Part shown: in pieces, positions 47,078 to 56,973 of the stretch
How positions within the stretch are numbered: position 1 is the stretch's first letter
How the letters are laid out: each line of letters starts with the position of its first letter
Assembly (NCBI GenBank): GCA_003116975.1
Contig: BGKB01000025.1
Location: 372,001-436,000, forward strand
Origin: Aurantiochytrium sp. KH105
Taxonomy: Eukaryota > Sar > Bigyra > Thraustochytrida > Thraustochytriidae
Length of the DNA stretch: 64,000 nt
Reading direction: 5' to 3'
The notes under the pieces: generated by a model
Database searches by the model: none
Seen by the model: the letters and a program-made list of their open reading frames with translations, nothing else
What the model was told of the DNA's origin: nothing
Program-made: the position numbers and the translations under genes

Positions 47078-49337
47078 ATGCGGGCGGCATGGGGCGCGGC
47101 GGCGGCGTGGGCGGCCGCGAGCTGGCTCGGCGCGGCGGGGCTCGCCACGGAGCTGCCCAGAGACCTGGCCGCGAATGCGTACACGCCCCTGGAACTGGGC
47201 ACAACGGCGCCTGAAGGCTGGATGAACAGCTGGGCGCGGAGAGCGCCGGGCTCGTGGGCCAAAAGGCCATGGGGGACGAGGACAAGGTGGACGCGAGCGC
47301 GTGGCTCGGCGGCAAAGGGACAAACGATTTGGCAGAACCTTTTGTGTACTGGTTGAACGGCGCATGGCCGCTCGCGGTGCTGCTGGAGGACCAGGCTCTT
47401 GCGTCTGCGATCGATGGCTATCTGGAATACATTCTCGACAGGGCCGATGAAAACGACGGTTGGCTTGGTCCTCTTGTCGACGGAAATCCGTGGTCCACCT
47501 TTCGATTTGTAACAGCCATGACCAAGTACATTGACGCCAAACCTAATGCACGAGTCTGCTCCGCGCTGTTCCGCTTTGCCTCGCGACTTCTGCAGCACCT
47601 TGAGGTGCATCCACTCAAGGAATCCTTATGGGCTTATGTGCGCTGGCAAGAGCTCCTGGAAGGATACCACTATTTACTCGAGAATGAATCAAGCAAGTGC
47701 TCCGGCGCCCACGTGACATCAGCGCAACGCAGCACGGTTTGGGAACTCCTCGAAGAAGCTGCGAGGACAGGATTTCAGTGGCCAAAGTGGTTCGAAAGTA
47801 CTTCGCAGAAACCATTCACAAATGCCCATCCACGCGGATGGTTCCCGGACAATACAGATGATAGTTTTACCATATGCCGCGACAGCTGGCTTCCTCACGT
47901 GGACCGTCAGTGGACGCACGGAGTCAATGTGGGCCATGGCTTGATGATCTGGGCGCTCATGTACCGTTAGACTGGAAACGCGACCTGGCTGGAGCGCGGA
48001 GATGCATTTTGGAAGCGCATCATGAAGCTGCATGGACAGGCAACGGGTGCCTTGAGCGCTGATGAGTGTCTTTCGGGTCGAACCCCGGAACGCGGAACAG
48101 AAACGTGCACAGTTGTGGAACTCATGAATTCTGCAGCGACAATGTTCATGACGTCGGGCGAGACCGAGAATATGGACCGAGTCGAAGCACTTGCCTATAA
48201 TGCACTTCCAGGAGCCTTCTTCAACGGGACCATGTGGACGTTAAATTACTTTCAGCAAGTGAACAAAATCGATGCAATGGACGGTGCTCCCCGCTGCGAA
48301 AGTGGCACTACCTATTGCTTTGGGATGGCTTACGAGTGCTGTATTACCAATCATGCACAAGGTTGGGTGCGTTTCGCCGCGCGCCAGTTCATGACAACAC
48401 CAACAGGGAAACTTGCACTCCTTCACTACTTTGCGAGCACCACACGCAGCGCCATACATCTTGCGCGGGGTACGCATATCAAACACTTGGTTGTCGATAC
48501 GAATAACCCCTTCTCGGAGATAATCCGCGTCAAGGTAAGCGACGCCTCAAAAGGTTTTGGACTTTAATTGCGCATTCCCCAATGGTGTCACGAGGCGAGC
48601 GTTCGCGTCGGAAACGCCACGGCTCTGCGCGCGCCGCCGGGCGCAATGTTTACCGTCAACCTCGAGGCTGGGGACTCCGAGGTGTTGCTGTCATTGCCAA
48701 TGCAAATTCGTGTTGAACGTTGCGACCCTTATCAGCTCCATCCCCCCCTGCACCACCTCTCAACACAATGACAGCAAACGTTTGGCGTGGACCACTGATG
48801 TATGCTATACCTCGCGGTTACGTGCGCGACTCGCGACGCAATCGTATCGAGATCCCGGGACTTTTGCCGGAGGGCCAAGTTCATTCCTGGGATCATTACC
48901 TGCTCGGCTTTGGAGAATGGCGACATGCTCTCATCATCGACGATGAGACCCGCCCAGACGAGTCCTTTGAGTTCATTGATCGTGCAAGAAGTCGCTCGCC
49001 CCCTCCCGATGGGCAAGGTCCGTTTGCCGAGGCGTTGGTTCCCTCCGCACTTCGCGCACGCGTAGTGGCACTCACTCCTGAGGCATGGGACATCAAAGCC
49101 AACGACGTTGGTGGTCCAGACGGGAAAGCCAGGACGTGCTTGCGTGGTACAAGTTCGATTGATGACTACCTCACGGGCTGGGCTGGCATTCCGCCACAGA
49201 GCCCGGTGCCTTCGAAGTTCTTCGCTGCGAAACCAATCACAGTTACACTTCTCCCGTACGGAGCAACAAACCTTCGGGTTGCCGAGTTCCCAACGACGAC
49301 ATCACCTTTTGGTGATCATATTGCGTCTCTTTGGTGA
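47078..49337 (+). pseudogene. GH127-type (DUF1680) beta-L-arabinofuranosidase pseudogene
   Basis: This was a secreted glycosidase. An N-terminal hydrophobic leader (ATG 47078) is followed by PLELGTTAPEGW, matching the LPLGSIxPxGWL start of the family. Then come SAWLGGKGTND, GYHYLLEN, TETCTVVELM, a Cys-rich block GTTYCFGMAYECCITNHAQG (the family's catalytic cysteine region), LRIPQWC and the C-terminal RGPLMYAIP. The order is complete but the frame is broken four times: a shift near 47222, TAG at 47968, TAA at 48565, and a shift near 48760 at a run of C. Each side of every break continues the family sequence, so these are recent lesions or sequence errors. It is convergent with another broken gene. 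Confidence 0.82.
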
Positions 49338-49442
49338 TTTTTTTATTTTGAGTAATCCCTAGATCAACTCAAACATCTACTAATCACTTGCTACCCTGGC
49401 CTTGGTCGTCGATTCCATCTCTAACTCTGCTCAAAGTGCACG

Positions 49443-51405
49443 CTATGGGATCTTTTTCTCGGTGAGTGCCGCATGATAAATCTTGACGATATCCGGAGTA
49501 GCTTCGACCTGCGTAAAAAAGGTGGCATGTGCAGCCATGAGACCCATGTACACTTCCTCTCGTGAGCCCATTGCCTGCGCGTGCACCGTGAGGAAATGCT
49601 CGTCATCGCCGTGGCCCGACACGTATTCGTGCGCTAGGGCGACATTGGACCCTCGAATCGCCACGAAGTTGATGGAGCATCGACCCTTCTATGCATAGCT
49701 CACGTGCTTTTCGCCCAATGAACGAGTTTTGGAAAGGACCTCATCCAAGTTATCACAAATGTACTTGTGCATACGAATAATTTTGTCCGGGAAGCGCCAC
49801 TGTGGCGGGCCAAGTTCACGTGGAAGAACGCCGTCTTGAACGAGGAAACCGCCCGTGACATCATTATTAAAAACAGCAGCGGACCAGAGAAAGGTGTCTG
49901 GTGATGCGCGGACCGCCTGTACGAAGCCTGGGACGGCCTCCGCATCAAAAAATAGAACATCGTCGTCAACCTCGAGAATTACATCATCCGCGACAATCAC
50001 AACATCCTCGCTTGCATAGAACTCATAGTACGTGTACCAGCGGCAGGCATAAGGCGTGACAATTTTTACACGTGGATCACCATACGCAATTTCGTGCATC
50101 CATTTTCGGTCAGTGTACCAAGCGTCGGTGTCTTTCACGGATGATTTTTTCCTGCACGTGATATCCCAAATGTGCGCCTCGTCGACAACGCCGCGATCAA
50201 GCAAATGCTTGACGTAGCGCATCTGTAGACTGTAGACTGGCTTGCGACCTGCAAAGTTGGTCCAAATCTGTTTCGGGGATAGGTCTTTTCGCGGTGCCAG
50301 GACAAGGCTCGGCCCGTATAGTACGGGAAGGTGAACTCGAGGAGGCATGACCATTCCCGATATTTTCGCCACGGATACGGAGGCTACAAGACCAAGATCT
50401 CGTTTGATATTGAATGCCGCCGCGTATAAGTGTCGAGACAACCTCGGGCCACGTCTGCGAGTGAGAGAGCTGCTGCTGTCGCGAAATGTGAGACATCGTG
50501 CGTCCAGAAAAGGCAAAAATAATTGCTTCGCCGTTTGGGTCAACCTCGTTGGGAAAAAGAACGTCAGCAATTTCACCTCTGTAGGCCGTGAATCTCTGCG
50601 GGTCTTGGGCAAGCTGTGCGTGAGCCTCATCTGCGGACAGCTCTGCGGAAACGAGACCCTCTGCGAGTTGCCATGGATTGCCCATGGAATTCGCAAGCCA
50701 CACGTGCGGGCTTTCTCCTGCGCTTGACTGAGCTGCGACTCCCTTTGGCATCAAGGCAGGATTTCCGCGAACTCGTTCAGCGAAATCAAAAAGCCTTCGC
50801 GCATCCAAAAAGGCGAGTCCATTGCTCACCAAAATGACGACATCCTCTGGCCGTAGGGCGTCCTCGTAAAAGCTCAGAATGGCCTGGGGCGATAGAATCT
50901 TCGTGCTGCGAGAAACCCACTTCCACTTTGTCAAAGGTGGGTGGGCGCTGATCTCGTCAAGGTCAAGTTCGCACGTCCAAAGATCCACCCGATCGACTGT
51001 GCGGGATCCATCTTACAAACGCAGCAAGGATGCTTCGTCCATATTTGGGAAGACAGCGCAGCCTGTGTCTTCATCGCCATATGCCCCTACAACAGCGAGA
51101 ATGACAGCGGGAGCAGGAAAGTAGCGGCGATTCTATCGGAGATAGTGCGCACGCGAGTCCATGGTGTCGAGTAACTCTTGAACAAAGGGCGAGCTACGGG
51201 CAATCATTCCGAAAGGGATGATCATGACAATTGCTATACAAATGCTGATTCGTGCAAGGGAGGTGCACCAGCACGATGAAGTTAAGCCCTTGGGAAGAGC
51301 TTGTTGGCGCGCCCTTGTTGGGCTTCGCGACGCATAATTGGCATTCAATCTCGCCTGTTCCTCGAGGTTACGCTGCTTTGTTTTGAGTTGCGAAGGCAGC
51401 AACAT
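49443..51405 (-). pseudogene. Exostosin-like (GT64-type) glycosyltransferase pseudogene
   Basis: This was a type II membrane glycosyltransferase. The start at 51405 leads to a Lys/Arg-rich cytosolic tail and an anchor ISICIAIVMIIPFGMIA. A first nucleotide-sugar-transferase-like region follows (VDLWTCELDLDEI, PEDVVILVSNGLAFLDA), then a second with the metal-binding DDD motif VILEVDDDVLFFDAEAV, very like the C-terminal GT64 domain of exostosins, and NDVTGGF. The frame carries TAG at 51133, TAA at 51013, a shift near 50420, and TAG at 49689; the last piece RCSINFVAIRGSNVALAHEYV still fits. It is convergent with the GH127-type pseudogene and divergent from the intact GT8 gene. The family call is moderate; the broken state is clear. 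Confidence 0.7.
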
Positions 51406-52170
51406 GATTCCGCTGCCTCCTGTCTTGTCGAGGGTATTCTTGCTGCCGGCGTCTCGCTTGAGCCTTCGATGGCGTTCACCTCGCAAGCCGACTCGGGCTG
51501 CTAGCTCCAAGTACCTCGCGACTGGCAACCAGATTCTCCCTGCGGCGCGGCGCGAGGCGCCACGGCGCGCCACAACACAGCACGAGGCGACGCGCGGCAC
51601 GCGCGGCACGCGCACGACTGAGAACTGCGTGTTTCCTTTTGTCTTTGCTCACATGCTAATTCGTGCTTATCGCGCATCAGATGCAAATTTGCTGAGCTGG
51701 CAGTGGCCTGCGCGATGCACACGGCTTCGGCCTCGCGCAGTCGCGTGCCTAATCCTGCCACTCTCAGGCTGAGAGAGATACTACCGCTCTGACTCGAGGC
51801 TGGCAGACTCGAAGAATGACTTTGTAAACAACTTAGGATCGAAGAGTGACGAATCGGCGCGAGACGAGCCCGAAGGGGGCGAGGCAGGAAGAGGGGAGGC
51901 TTCCGAGCCTCTCTCCTTTTTAGCGACCGCGGTCATAGAGGACTTCTACCGCAATGTGTAGCAACTAGGACTGCAGAGAGGCACACTCACAAATAATAAC
52001 AGACAGAACAGACAGCTTTTTCGAGGTTCGCGCACCGCGCGTGTAGACGGGGCGCCGCGTCGAGGCGGGGGGCGCGAGGCGGGGCGGCAAGCAGAGGCAC
52101 GGAGAGAGAGAGGGGCGGAGGAAAGTGCCGTCTCGCGGCGTAGAGTCTAGTTTCCCGAAGCAAAGACACG
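51406..52170. other. Divergent upstream region, glycosyltransferase pseudogene and GT8 gene
   Basis: It holds a GGCGCG/GGCACGCG-rich patch near 51545-51610, and GAGAGAG/GGCGGGGC-rich DNA at 52060-52110 before the GT8 start. I see no gene. Confidence 0.5.
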
Positions 52171-54009
52171 ATGAGGTCTCCTGCGGGTCGCGACGGGGTG
52201 TCTGAAAGTCGGCACGCCGCGGCAAACGCGACGCCGTCGAGAAAAACTTGGCTTCAAACAAACCCGCGCTCTCGCGCAGTGTCGTTGGTGATAATCGTAG
52301 CGAGCGCTCTTGCTCTGACGTTCGCAATCATGAACTATTGGTCTCTTTCAAGCTCTATGGGAAGACCACTAGCAACGCGCTCCCTTCTAAATCCTTTTCC
52401 ACCGCTTATGCCGTCAAAAATAAGACCACCAAGACCAGCATTGGCCCCTCGCCCAGATAACAGACCTACACTCTGGGTAACTGTGCTCGACAGCTCAATC
52501 ACAGGCCGCGTCGGAGCAAGGATCTTTAAACGTCACATGGTTACAAAGTACAAGCACGGAAAAATTGAATGGGAGCGCATGGGTATCCTGGCCACCCCCG
52601 AGGCGCCTCAAGAATTAGTTTTGTGGGCGCGAAAACTAGGCGTGTCGACTTTCAACGTGTCGGAGCTATCGTGTGCAACAGCAAGGAACACCGGGCAACC
52701 CGGGTTTGGACATCGAATGACACAAGCCTATGCATGGTGTATGGAAGAGTACCGCCAAGTGGTTTTTATGGATGTAAGGACCATCGTCATGCGCGACATC
52801 AACGGTCTTGTCGCGGGGTGCGAAGGCGGCGATGGTGTAGGACTGTGTGCAGTTGCCACCGGCGAGGACCTTCCTTTTTACAAGGTTGATCCAGGGGTCA
52901 TGGTGGCTTTCCCGTCCAAGGACCGCTGCGAGGATCTCACGCGCATTGCTTCAATGCCTCGATTCCGCACTGCGTCCTGTGCAAAGACTCTGTTTAACAC
53001 CTATTTTACCTACGAAGAGCGTATGGTCGTAGATCCGAGGTTCAATACTATTACGTTCGAGACAAAGACGGTGCACAAGCTCAAGGATGCCTTTGTGATA
53101 CAGTATGCTCCATCACACGTCCCGTCCACGGACCGTGTCGATTTCAATATTCTATTTCGCAAAGTTGACCGCGTCGTTGATTTGTTCAGTGCCGAACTGA
53201 AGAATCGTATGCCATGGCACGTTCTGTACGCGACGCTCCTCACCCCGCCCACGCAAGAGGATGGGGCCGTTATCACGTCCAGTGCCGCGCTCATGAAACA
53301 CTTTGTGAGTCAGTTTGCACTGGGTAAGATTCCCTGGAAAAATCAGGCAATCATTTACACTGAGAACGCCTATCCAGAAGTTCGTGAGTGGCTCGTGGCA
53401 AAAGGTGGACACGCCATCAAGGTGCCTTCCCTGCTTTGCCCGAATCCTCGTGGCCCACGTTCCAAGTACGGATTTTCAAAATTACAGCTCTTTGGCTTGA
53501 AGGATTGGGATGTGGTCGTTCACATTGACCCCGACACCATCATTTTAGACGATATAACTAGGCTTTGGAGGGCGTGTCCAAGCGAGTTCAACCTATGTCT
53601 CGTGGAAGAGCCAGCACACAAGCCGGAAGTTCATTATCCGAATGGCGGCGTGCTCGTGACGCGGCCTGACACCGCATTTTATCGACGAATCATGAATGGT
53701 CGCAAGCGATTCAGTCCTTCACGGACTCCGTGCGAGGTAGATTTCTTTTATCGCTTTTTGAAGCCGCAAGGCTATGGTTTGCTTGACCCCAAGTACAACA
53801 TGATGGCTTTCGACCCGTATCGAAGACTTGGCTTCGTTGGTGCCAAGATCATTCGAAAGGATTTGCTAGAGAAAGGAGGCTCACGAGAAGAGCGCTCATT
53901 TCTGGACGCGAAGCTCGAGGAGATCTCAGCGCTAAGCTTACAGTACAATATCTCTGACTCTGACTCGGTGACGGAACGTAAGACTGGGCTGTGGTTTTTC
54001 CTGCCGTGA
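52171..54009 (+). CDS. Tandem GT8 (glycogenin-like) type II membrane glycosyltransferase
   Basis: The 612-residue protein has a short cytosolic tail, a membrane anchor (about 37-57, SLVIIVASALALTFAIM) and two GT8-like domains in the Golgi lumen. Domain 1 (about 85-350) has VVFMDVRTIV, where the metal-binding DxD motif reads D201-V-R203, so it probably cannot bind the metal. Domain 2 (about 375-590) has VVHIDPDTIILDD with an intact D453-P-D455 and YPNGGVLVTRPD, typical of glycogenin-like enzymes. I infer one active and one structural domain. The acceptor is unknown; a surface glycan is likely given neighbouring GH127 and exostosin-like genes. The ATG at 52171 is the first in frame, directly before the tail. 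Confidence 0.83.
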   Translation: MRSPAGRDGVSESRHAAANATPSRKTWLQTNPRSRAVSLVIIVASALALTFAIMNYWSLSSSMGRPLATRSLLNPFPPLMPSKIRPPRPALAPRPDNRPTLWVTVLDSSITGRVGARIFKRHMVTKYKHGKIEWERMGILATPEAPQELVLWARKLGVSTFNVSELSCATARNTGQPGFGHRMTQAYAWCMEEYRQVVFMDVRTIVMRDINGLVAGCEGGDGVGLCAVATGEDLPFYKVDPGVMVAFPSKDRCEDLTRIASMPRFRTASCAKTLFNTYFTYEERMVVDPRFNTITFETKTVHKLKDAFVIQYAPSHVPSTDRVDFNILFRKVDRVVDLFSAELKNRMPWHVLYATLLTPPTQEDGAVITSSAALMKHFVSQFALGKIPWKNQAIIYTENAYPEVREWLVAKGGHAIKVPSLLCPNPRGPRSKYGFSKLQLFGLKDWDVVVHIDPDTIILDDITRLWRACPSEFNLCLVEEPAHKPEVHYPNGGVLVTRPDTAFYRRIMNGRKRFSPSRTPCEVDFFYRFLKPQGYGLLDPKYNMMAFDPYRRLGFVGAKIIRKDLLEKGGSREERSFLDAKLEEISALSLQYNISDSDSVTERKTGLWFFLP

Positions 54010-54687
54010 CGACGGACGACGTTGATCGTCGTGAAGAGAAGGAGAAACTACTGAAAGAGGAAAGGAGAGGAGAGGAGCATGAATCAACACAGTCCTGAAC
54101 TAGAAAGAAGTTGCGTATAGACTCAAGTTTACTATTCGAGTAAGGACCAAGCTTCTTTTGAATAACCTAATGCGAGAGGCATTTTTTTTTTTATAATACA
54201 TGATTCTACAACAGCCGCTCCAAGTCGCGCCGCAGCTCAATCGCGTGCCGGCGGTTTTAACAGAAGCCGCCCATCACTCCAGCCACGAAGCACGCCTCTG
54301 AAGTTCAACAGACGACGCTGACACCCACGAGAAAGCGCGTCGCGGCACCACTCTCTTTTGCACCCCGCCCATCACAAGATTTCAGAGAGGCTAGATAGTT
54401 CCACGCAGGCGAGCCGCGCACACCGGGTGTCCCCGCGCACGTCCCGAGAGCGCGCCGCCAGCTCGCTCTCACGCTCGCTCGCCCCGCTCGCGCGCGCGCA
54501 CGCACGCACGCACGCACGCAAGCAGCTCAACTCGGCCCGCCGCGCGCGCGGACGGGCGCGGCCGAGGGCGGCCGCGGCCGCAGAGCGCGCGGGCCCCGGC
54601 TGCCGGCTTGCCCCGCGCGCCTGGGCGCCGCGAGCTGTTTGCGGCGCGCCCCGCATGGCGCCGCGGGCGGCTCGCGCGAACGAACGC

Positions 54688-54750
54688 AAGCGCCCGGCGC
54701 AAAGCGCGCCCGGCGCAAAGCGCGCCCGGCGCAAAGCGCGCCCGGCGCCG
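54688..54750. repeat. 16-bp GC-rich minisatellite
   Basis: The unit GCGCGCCCGGCGCAAA occurs about three and a half times in tandem. Confidence 0.85.
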
Positions 54751-54920
54751 GCGCCGCCTCCCCGCGCCTCCACGGCCCCCGCGCGGCCGCCCCGGCCGTC
54801 GTCGTCGCGCGTCGCGAGCACGGACTCGGAGGTCTGCGCGGCGCAGCGCAAGCGGGAAGCCGCGGTCAAGCAGGGGCCGGCGAGCCGCGCCACGCCGCGC
54901 CACGGTCGAAGATATGCTTG

Positions 54921-54984
54921 CACGCACGCACGCATGCATGCACGCTTGCATGCATGTGTGCATGCATGCATGCATGCATGCAGA
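54921..54984. repeat. GCAC/GCAT microsatellite
   Basis: GCAC units grade into GCAT units with single interruptions. A shorter GCAT tract recurs at 58875-58892. Confidence 0.85.
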
Positions 54985-55279
54985 TGCGTGAACGAATGAA
55001 GGATCCAACGCGCACCGGCGTGGGCCTGGCCGGTGCGAGCTCGCATCGCTGGCAGTGAGCGCAGGGTCGGCCGGCGGCAGATCTGCTTCTCCCGGCCTGG
55101 GCCAGGTACGAGCAGCGGCGGCAGACCCTTTTCGAGGGCGCGAACCCGGATTTCCTTGCGGAGATCGCGCGGGCTGACGAGCAGGGAGGCAGCGGAAGCG
55201 CGCGGTCTTGCTTGTCGTGTTTGGGCCGAGCGGGACCGGAGGAGAGGAGAAGGAGACGCACGCTGAGTGGACGGGCATC

Positions 55280-56740
55280 ATGGCGCCGTCGATGAGCAAG
55301 TTCTGGACCATGTACAAGGAGAATCCCCGGGAGAGCGCGTTCTTGACGTGGATTGTGGTGGTGCTGGGTATGCAGCAATACGAGGCGTTCGTTTCTGCGC
55401 GGCGAGGCGTGGACAAGGACGCGGAGCACAAGACGGTGTCCATTCGAGGCAAGAGATTTAACATGAGCCGAGGCGCGGCAACGAATCTGGGGTGGTCCGG
55501 TGTGCTCGAGTACTGGATCACCTCGGTGGTGCGCATGGCCGAGGCAGCCACCATGTTCAGACTGGGCGAGGCGGCATTCGCGCCTTCAAAGGCTGGAATG
55601 TCCGTGTGGCACCGCACGCGAAACATTTTGTGGGCAGCCTTTGCCATGCTTCCTGTGCTGGACATTGTTCTTCCCGAGGACTGGACCAATCCTCTGCCCG
55701 AGGACCAAAAGCGCTATAAGCGGGACACACGCTTCCGTATGCCACTCTATGTGTGGACGGTGGCGGAGATCCTGACGACATACAAGATGATTGCGGTGCT
55801 GAGCAATCCCAAGTCACGCCTGAGCGCATTGGAGAAGATTGGTATGGTCTTGACGCTGGCCGTTTTCAACGGTGGCATTGGCATCAACGCCTCGCACGAG
55901 CTCGTGCACAAGGATCACTGGTTTGAGAAGCTGTGCGCGAACGCGCTCTTGGTGAACTGCAACTACGTGCACTGGGGATTCGAGCACACGGACGGTCACC
56001 ACAAGAACGTGGCGACCCCGGAGGACCCGGCGACCTCCCGGCTTAATGAAAGCGTATATGCCTTTCTACCGCGCACCTTTATCGGGTCTTGGGTCTCGGC
56101 GTGGCGCATTGAGCAAAAGCGTCTCAGCGCCGAGGGCTCGCGTTCTGTGCTGCAGAACCGCATGGTGTGGTCTGCGGTACTTCCCTTTTTGTGGGCGGTT
56201 TTCATCGCGCGGCGCTCGGGCGGCAGCGTGCCTCGTGCGCTGGGATACTTTTACCTGCAGGGCCTTGGCGCAGCGAGTCTTTTGGAGGTGGTCAACTACT
56301 TGGAGCACTACGGCTTGCGTCGCGAAAAGCTTCCCGACGGCTCTTATGAGAGGGTGAACCCGACTCACTCGTGGAATGCGCCGCACCGCATTTCAAACAC
56401 CTTTTTGTACAAGCTGCAGCGGCACAGCGACCATCACACCTTTGAGAAGCGGCCGTATCACTTGCTGCGCAACTTTCAGGAGTCTCCGCAGTTGCCCTCG
56501 GGGTACCCTGGTCTCATCACGTTGGCCTTTTTCCCTCCACTGTTTCGCGCCGTGATGAATCCGCTCGTCGAGGCCAACAATGCCCGGAAGCGCGACCCTG
56601 ATGGCGAAGGAACGTGGCAAGCGGCGCTGCGCACGGCTCGCTTCAAGATGGCTGCTTATTCGCTGGCCTTTGGCGGCGTCGCCACCGCAGGACTCGTGTA
56701 CTCGGAGCGCTCTCGGCTTGCAGCACTCGCTCGCGCATAA
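55280..56740 (+). CDS. Alkane 1-monooxygenase, AlkB type
   Basis: AlkB is an integral-membrane non-haem di-iron enzyme that hydroxylates the terminal carbon of alkanes, with rubredoxin as electron donor. The 486-residue product has the histidine boxes in order: ASHELVHK (H206 region), EHTDGHHKNVATPEDPATSR (from E235), NYLEHYGL, and LQRHSDHHTFEKRPYHLLRN (H382 region). The wording is almost that of bacterial AlkB (EHxxGHHxxVATPEDPA, LQRHSDHH). Several hydrophobic segments flank these (about 20-40, 85-125, 170-200, 285-320). The C-terminus has one more hydrophobic stretch (MAAYSLAFGGVATAGLV). No rubredoxin domain is fused. The ATG at 55280 is used; the upstream extension begins with TTG. A bacterial origin by transfer is possible. 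Confidence 0.92.
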   Translation: MAPSMSKFWTMYKENPRESAFLTWIVVVLGMQQYEAFVSARRGVDKDAEHKTVSIRGKRFNMSRGAATNLGWSGVLEYWITSVVRMAEAATMFRLGEAAFAPSKAGMSVWHRTRNILWAAFAMLPVLDIVLPEDWTNPLPEDQKRYKRDTRFRMPLYVWTVAEILTTYKMIAVLSNPKSRLSALEKIGMVLTLAVFNGGIGINASHELVHKDHWFEKLCANALLVNCNYVHWGFEHTDGHHKNVATPEDPATSRLNESVYAFLPRTFIGSWVSAWRIEQKRLSAEGSRSVLQNRMVWSAVLPFLWAVFIARRSGGSVPRALGYFYLQGLGAASLLEVVNYLEHYGLRREKLPDGSYERVNPTHSWNAPHRISNTFLYKLQRHSDHHTFEKRPYHLLRNFQESPQLPSGYPGLITLAFFPPLFRAVMNPLVEANNARKRDPDGEGTWQAALRTARFKMAAYSLAFGGVATAGLVYSERSRLAALARA

Positions 56741-56761
56741 GTGATCAAATCATGCAATACC

Positions 56762-56780
56762 TTGCAATGCAATGCAATGG
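56762..56780. repeat. GCAAT pentamer tract after the AlkB gene
   Basis: Three to four copies of GCAAT lie just downstream of the stop codon. Its complement ATTGC is the core word of the 20-bp repeat upstream of the carnitine acyltransferase gene. Confidence 0.7.
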
Positions 56781-56901
56781 TATAGTGAAATGATAATGTT
56801 GTTTTTCCAAAGTCTTGTTCATAATAAGTCAGAGAGAAGAGCTGAGGTGGTGAAGTTGAGGTTGAAGTGAGGCAATGCATGCCAGAAATATGCTCCACCA
56901 G

Positions 56902-56973
56902 ATCCAGGCTCTGTGTGCAAGTCAGATCCAGGCTCTGTTTGCAAGCCAGATCCAGGCTAGGAGTGCAAGCCAA
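56902..56973. repeat. 24-bp minisatellite, three copies
   Basis: The unit ATCCAGGCTCTGTGTGCAAG plus four bases occurs at 56902-56925, 56926-56949 and 56950-56973, the third diverged at several sites. Confidence 0.85.

Larger units (their letters stand above)
54010..55279. other. GC-rich, repeat-laden region upstream of the alkane monooxygenase
   Basis: It contains a GCAC array (54500-54521), a 16-bp minisatellite (about 54688-54750) and a GCAT array (54921-54984). Long frames cross it on both strands because of GC bias and repeats, and none looks like a protein. Confidence 0.6.

Noticed and set aside
54358-55058. Overlapping long frames around 54.4-55.1 kb on both strands
   Set aside because: They come from GC bias and the GCAC/GCAT and 16-bp repeats; translations are Arg/Ala/Cys/His runs.
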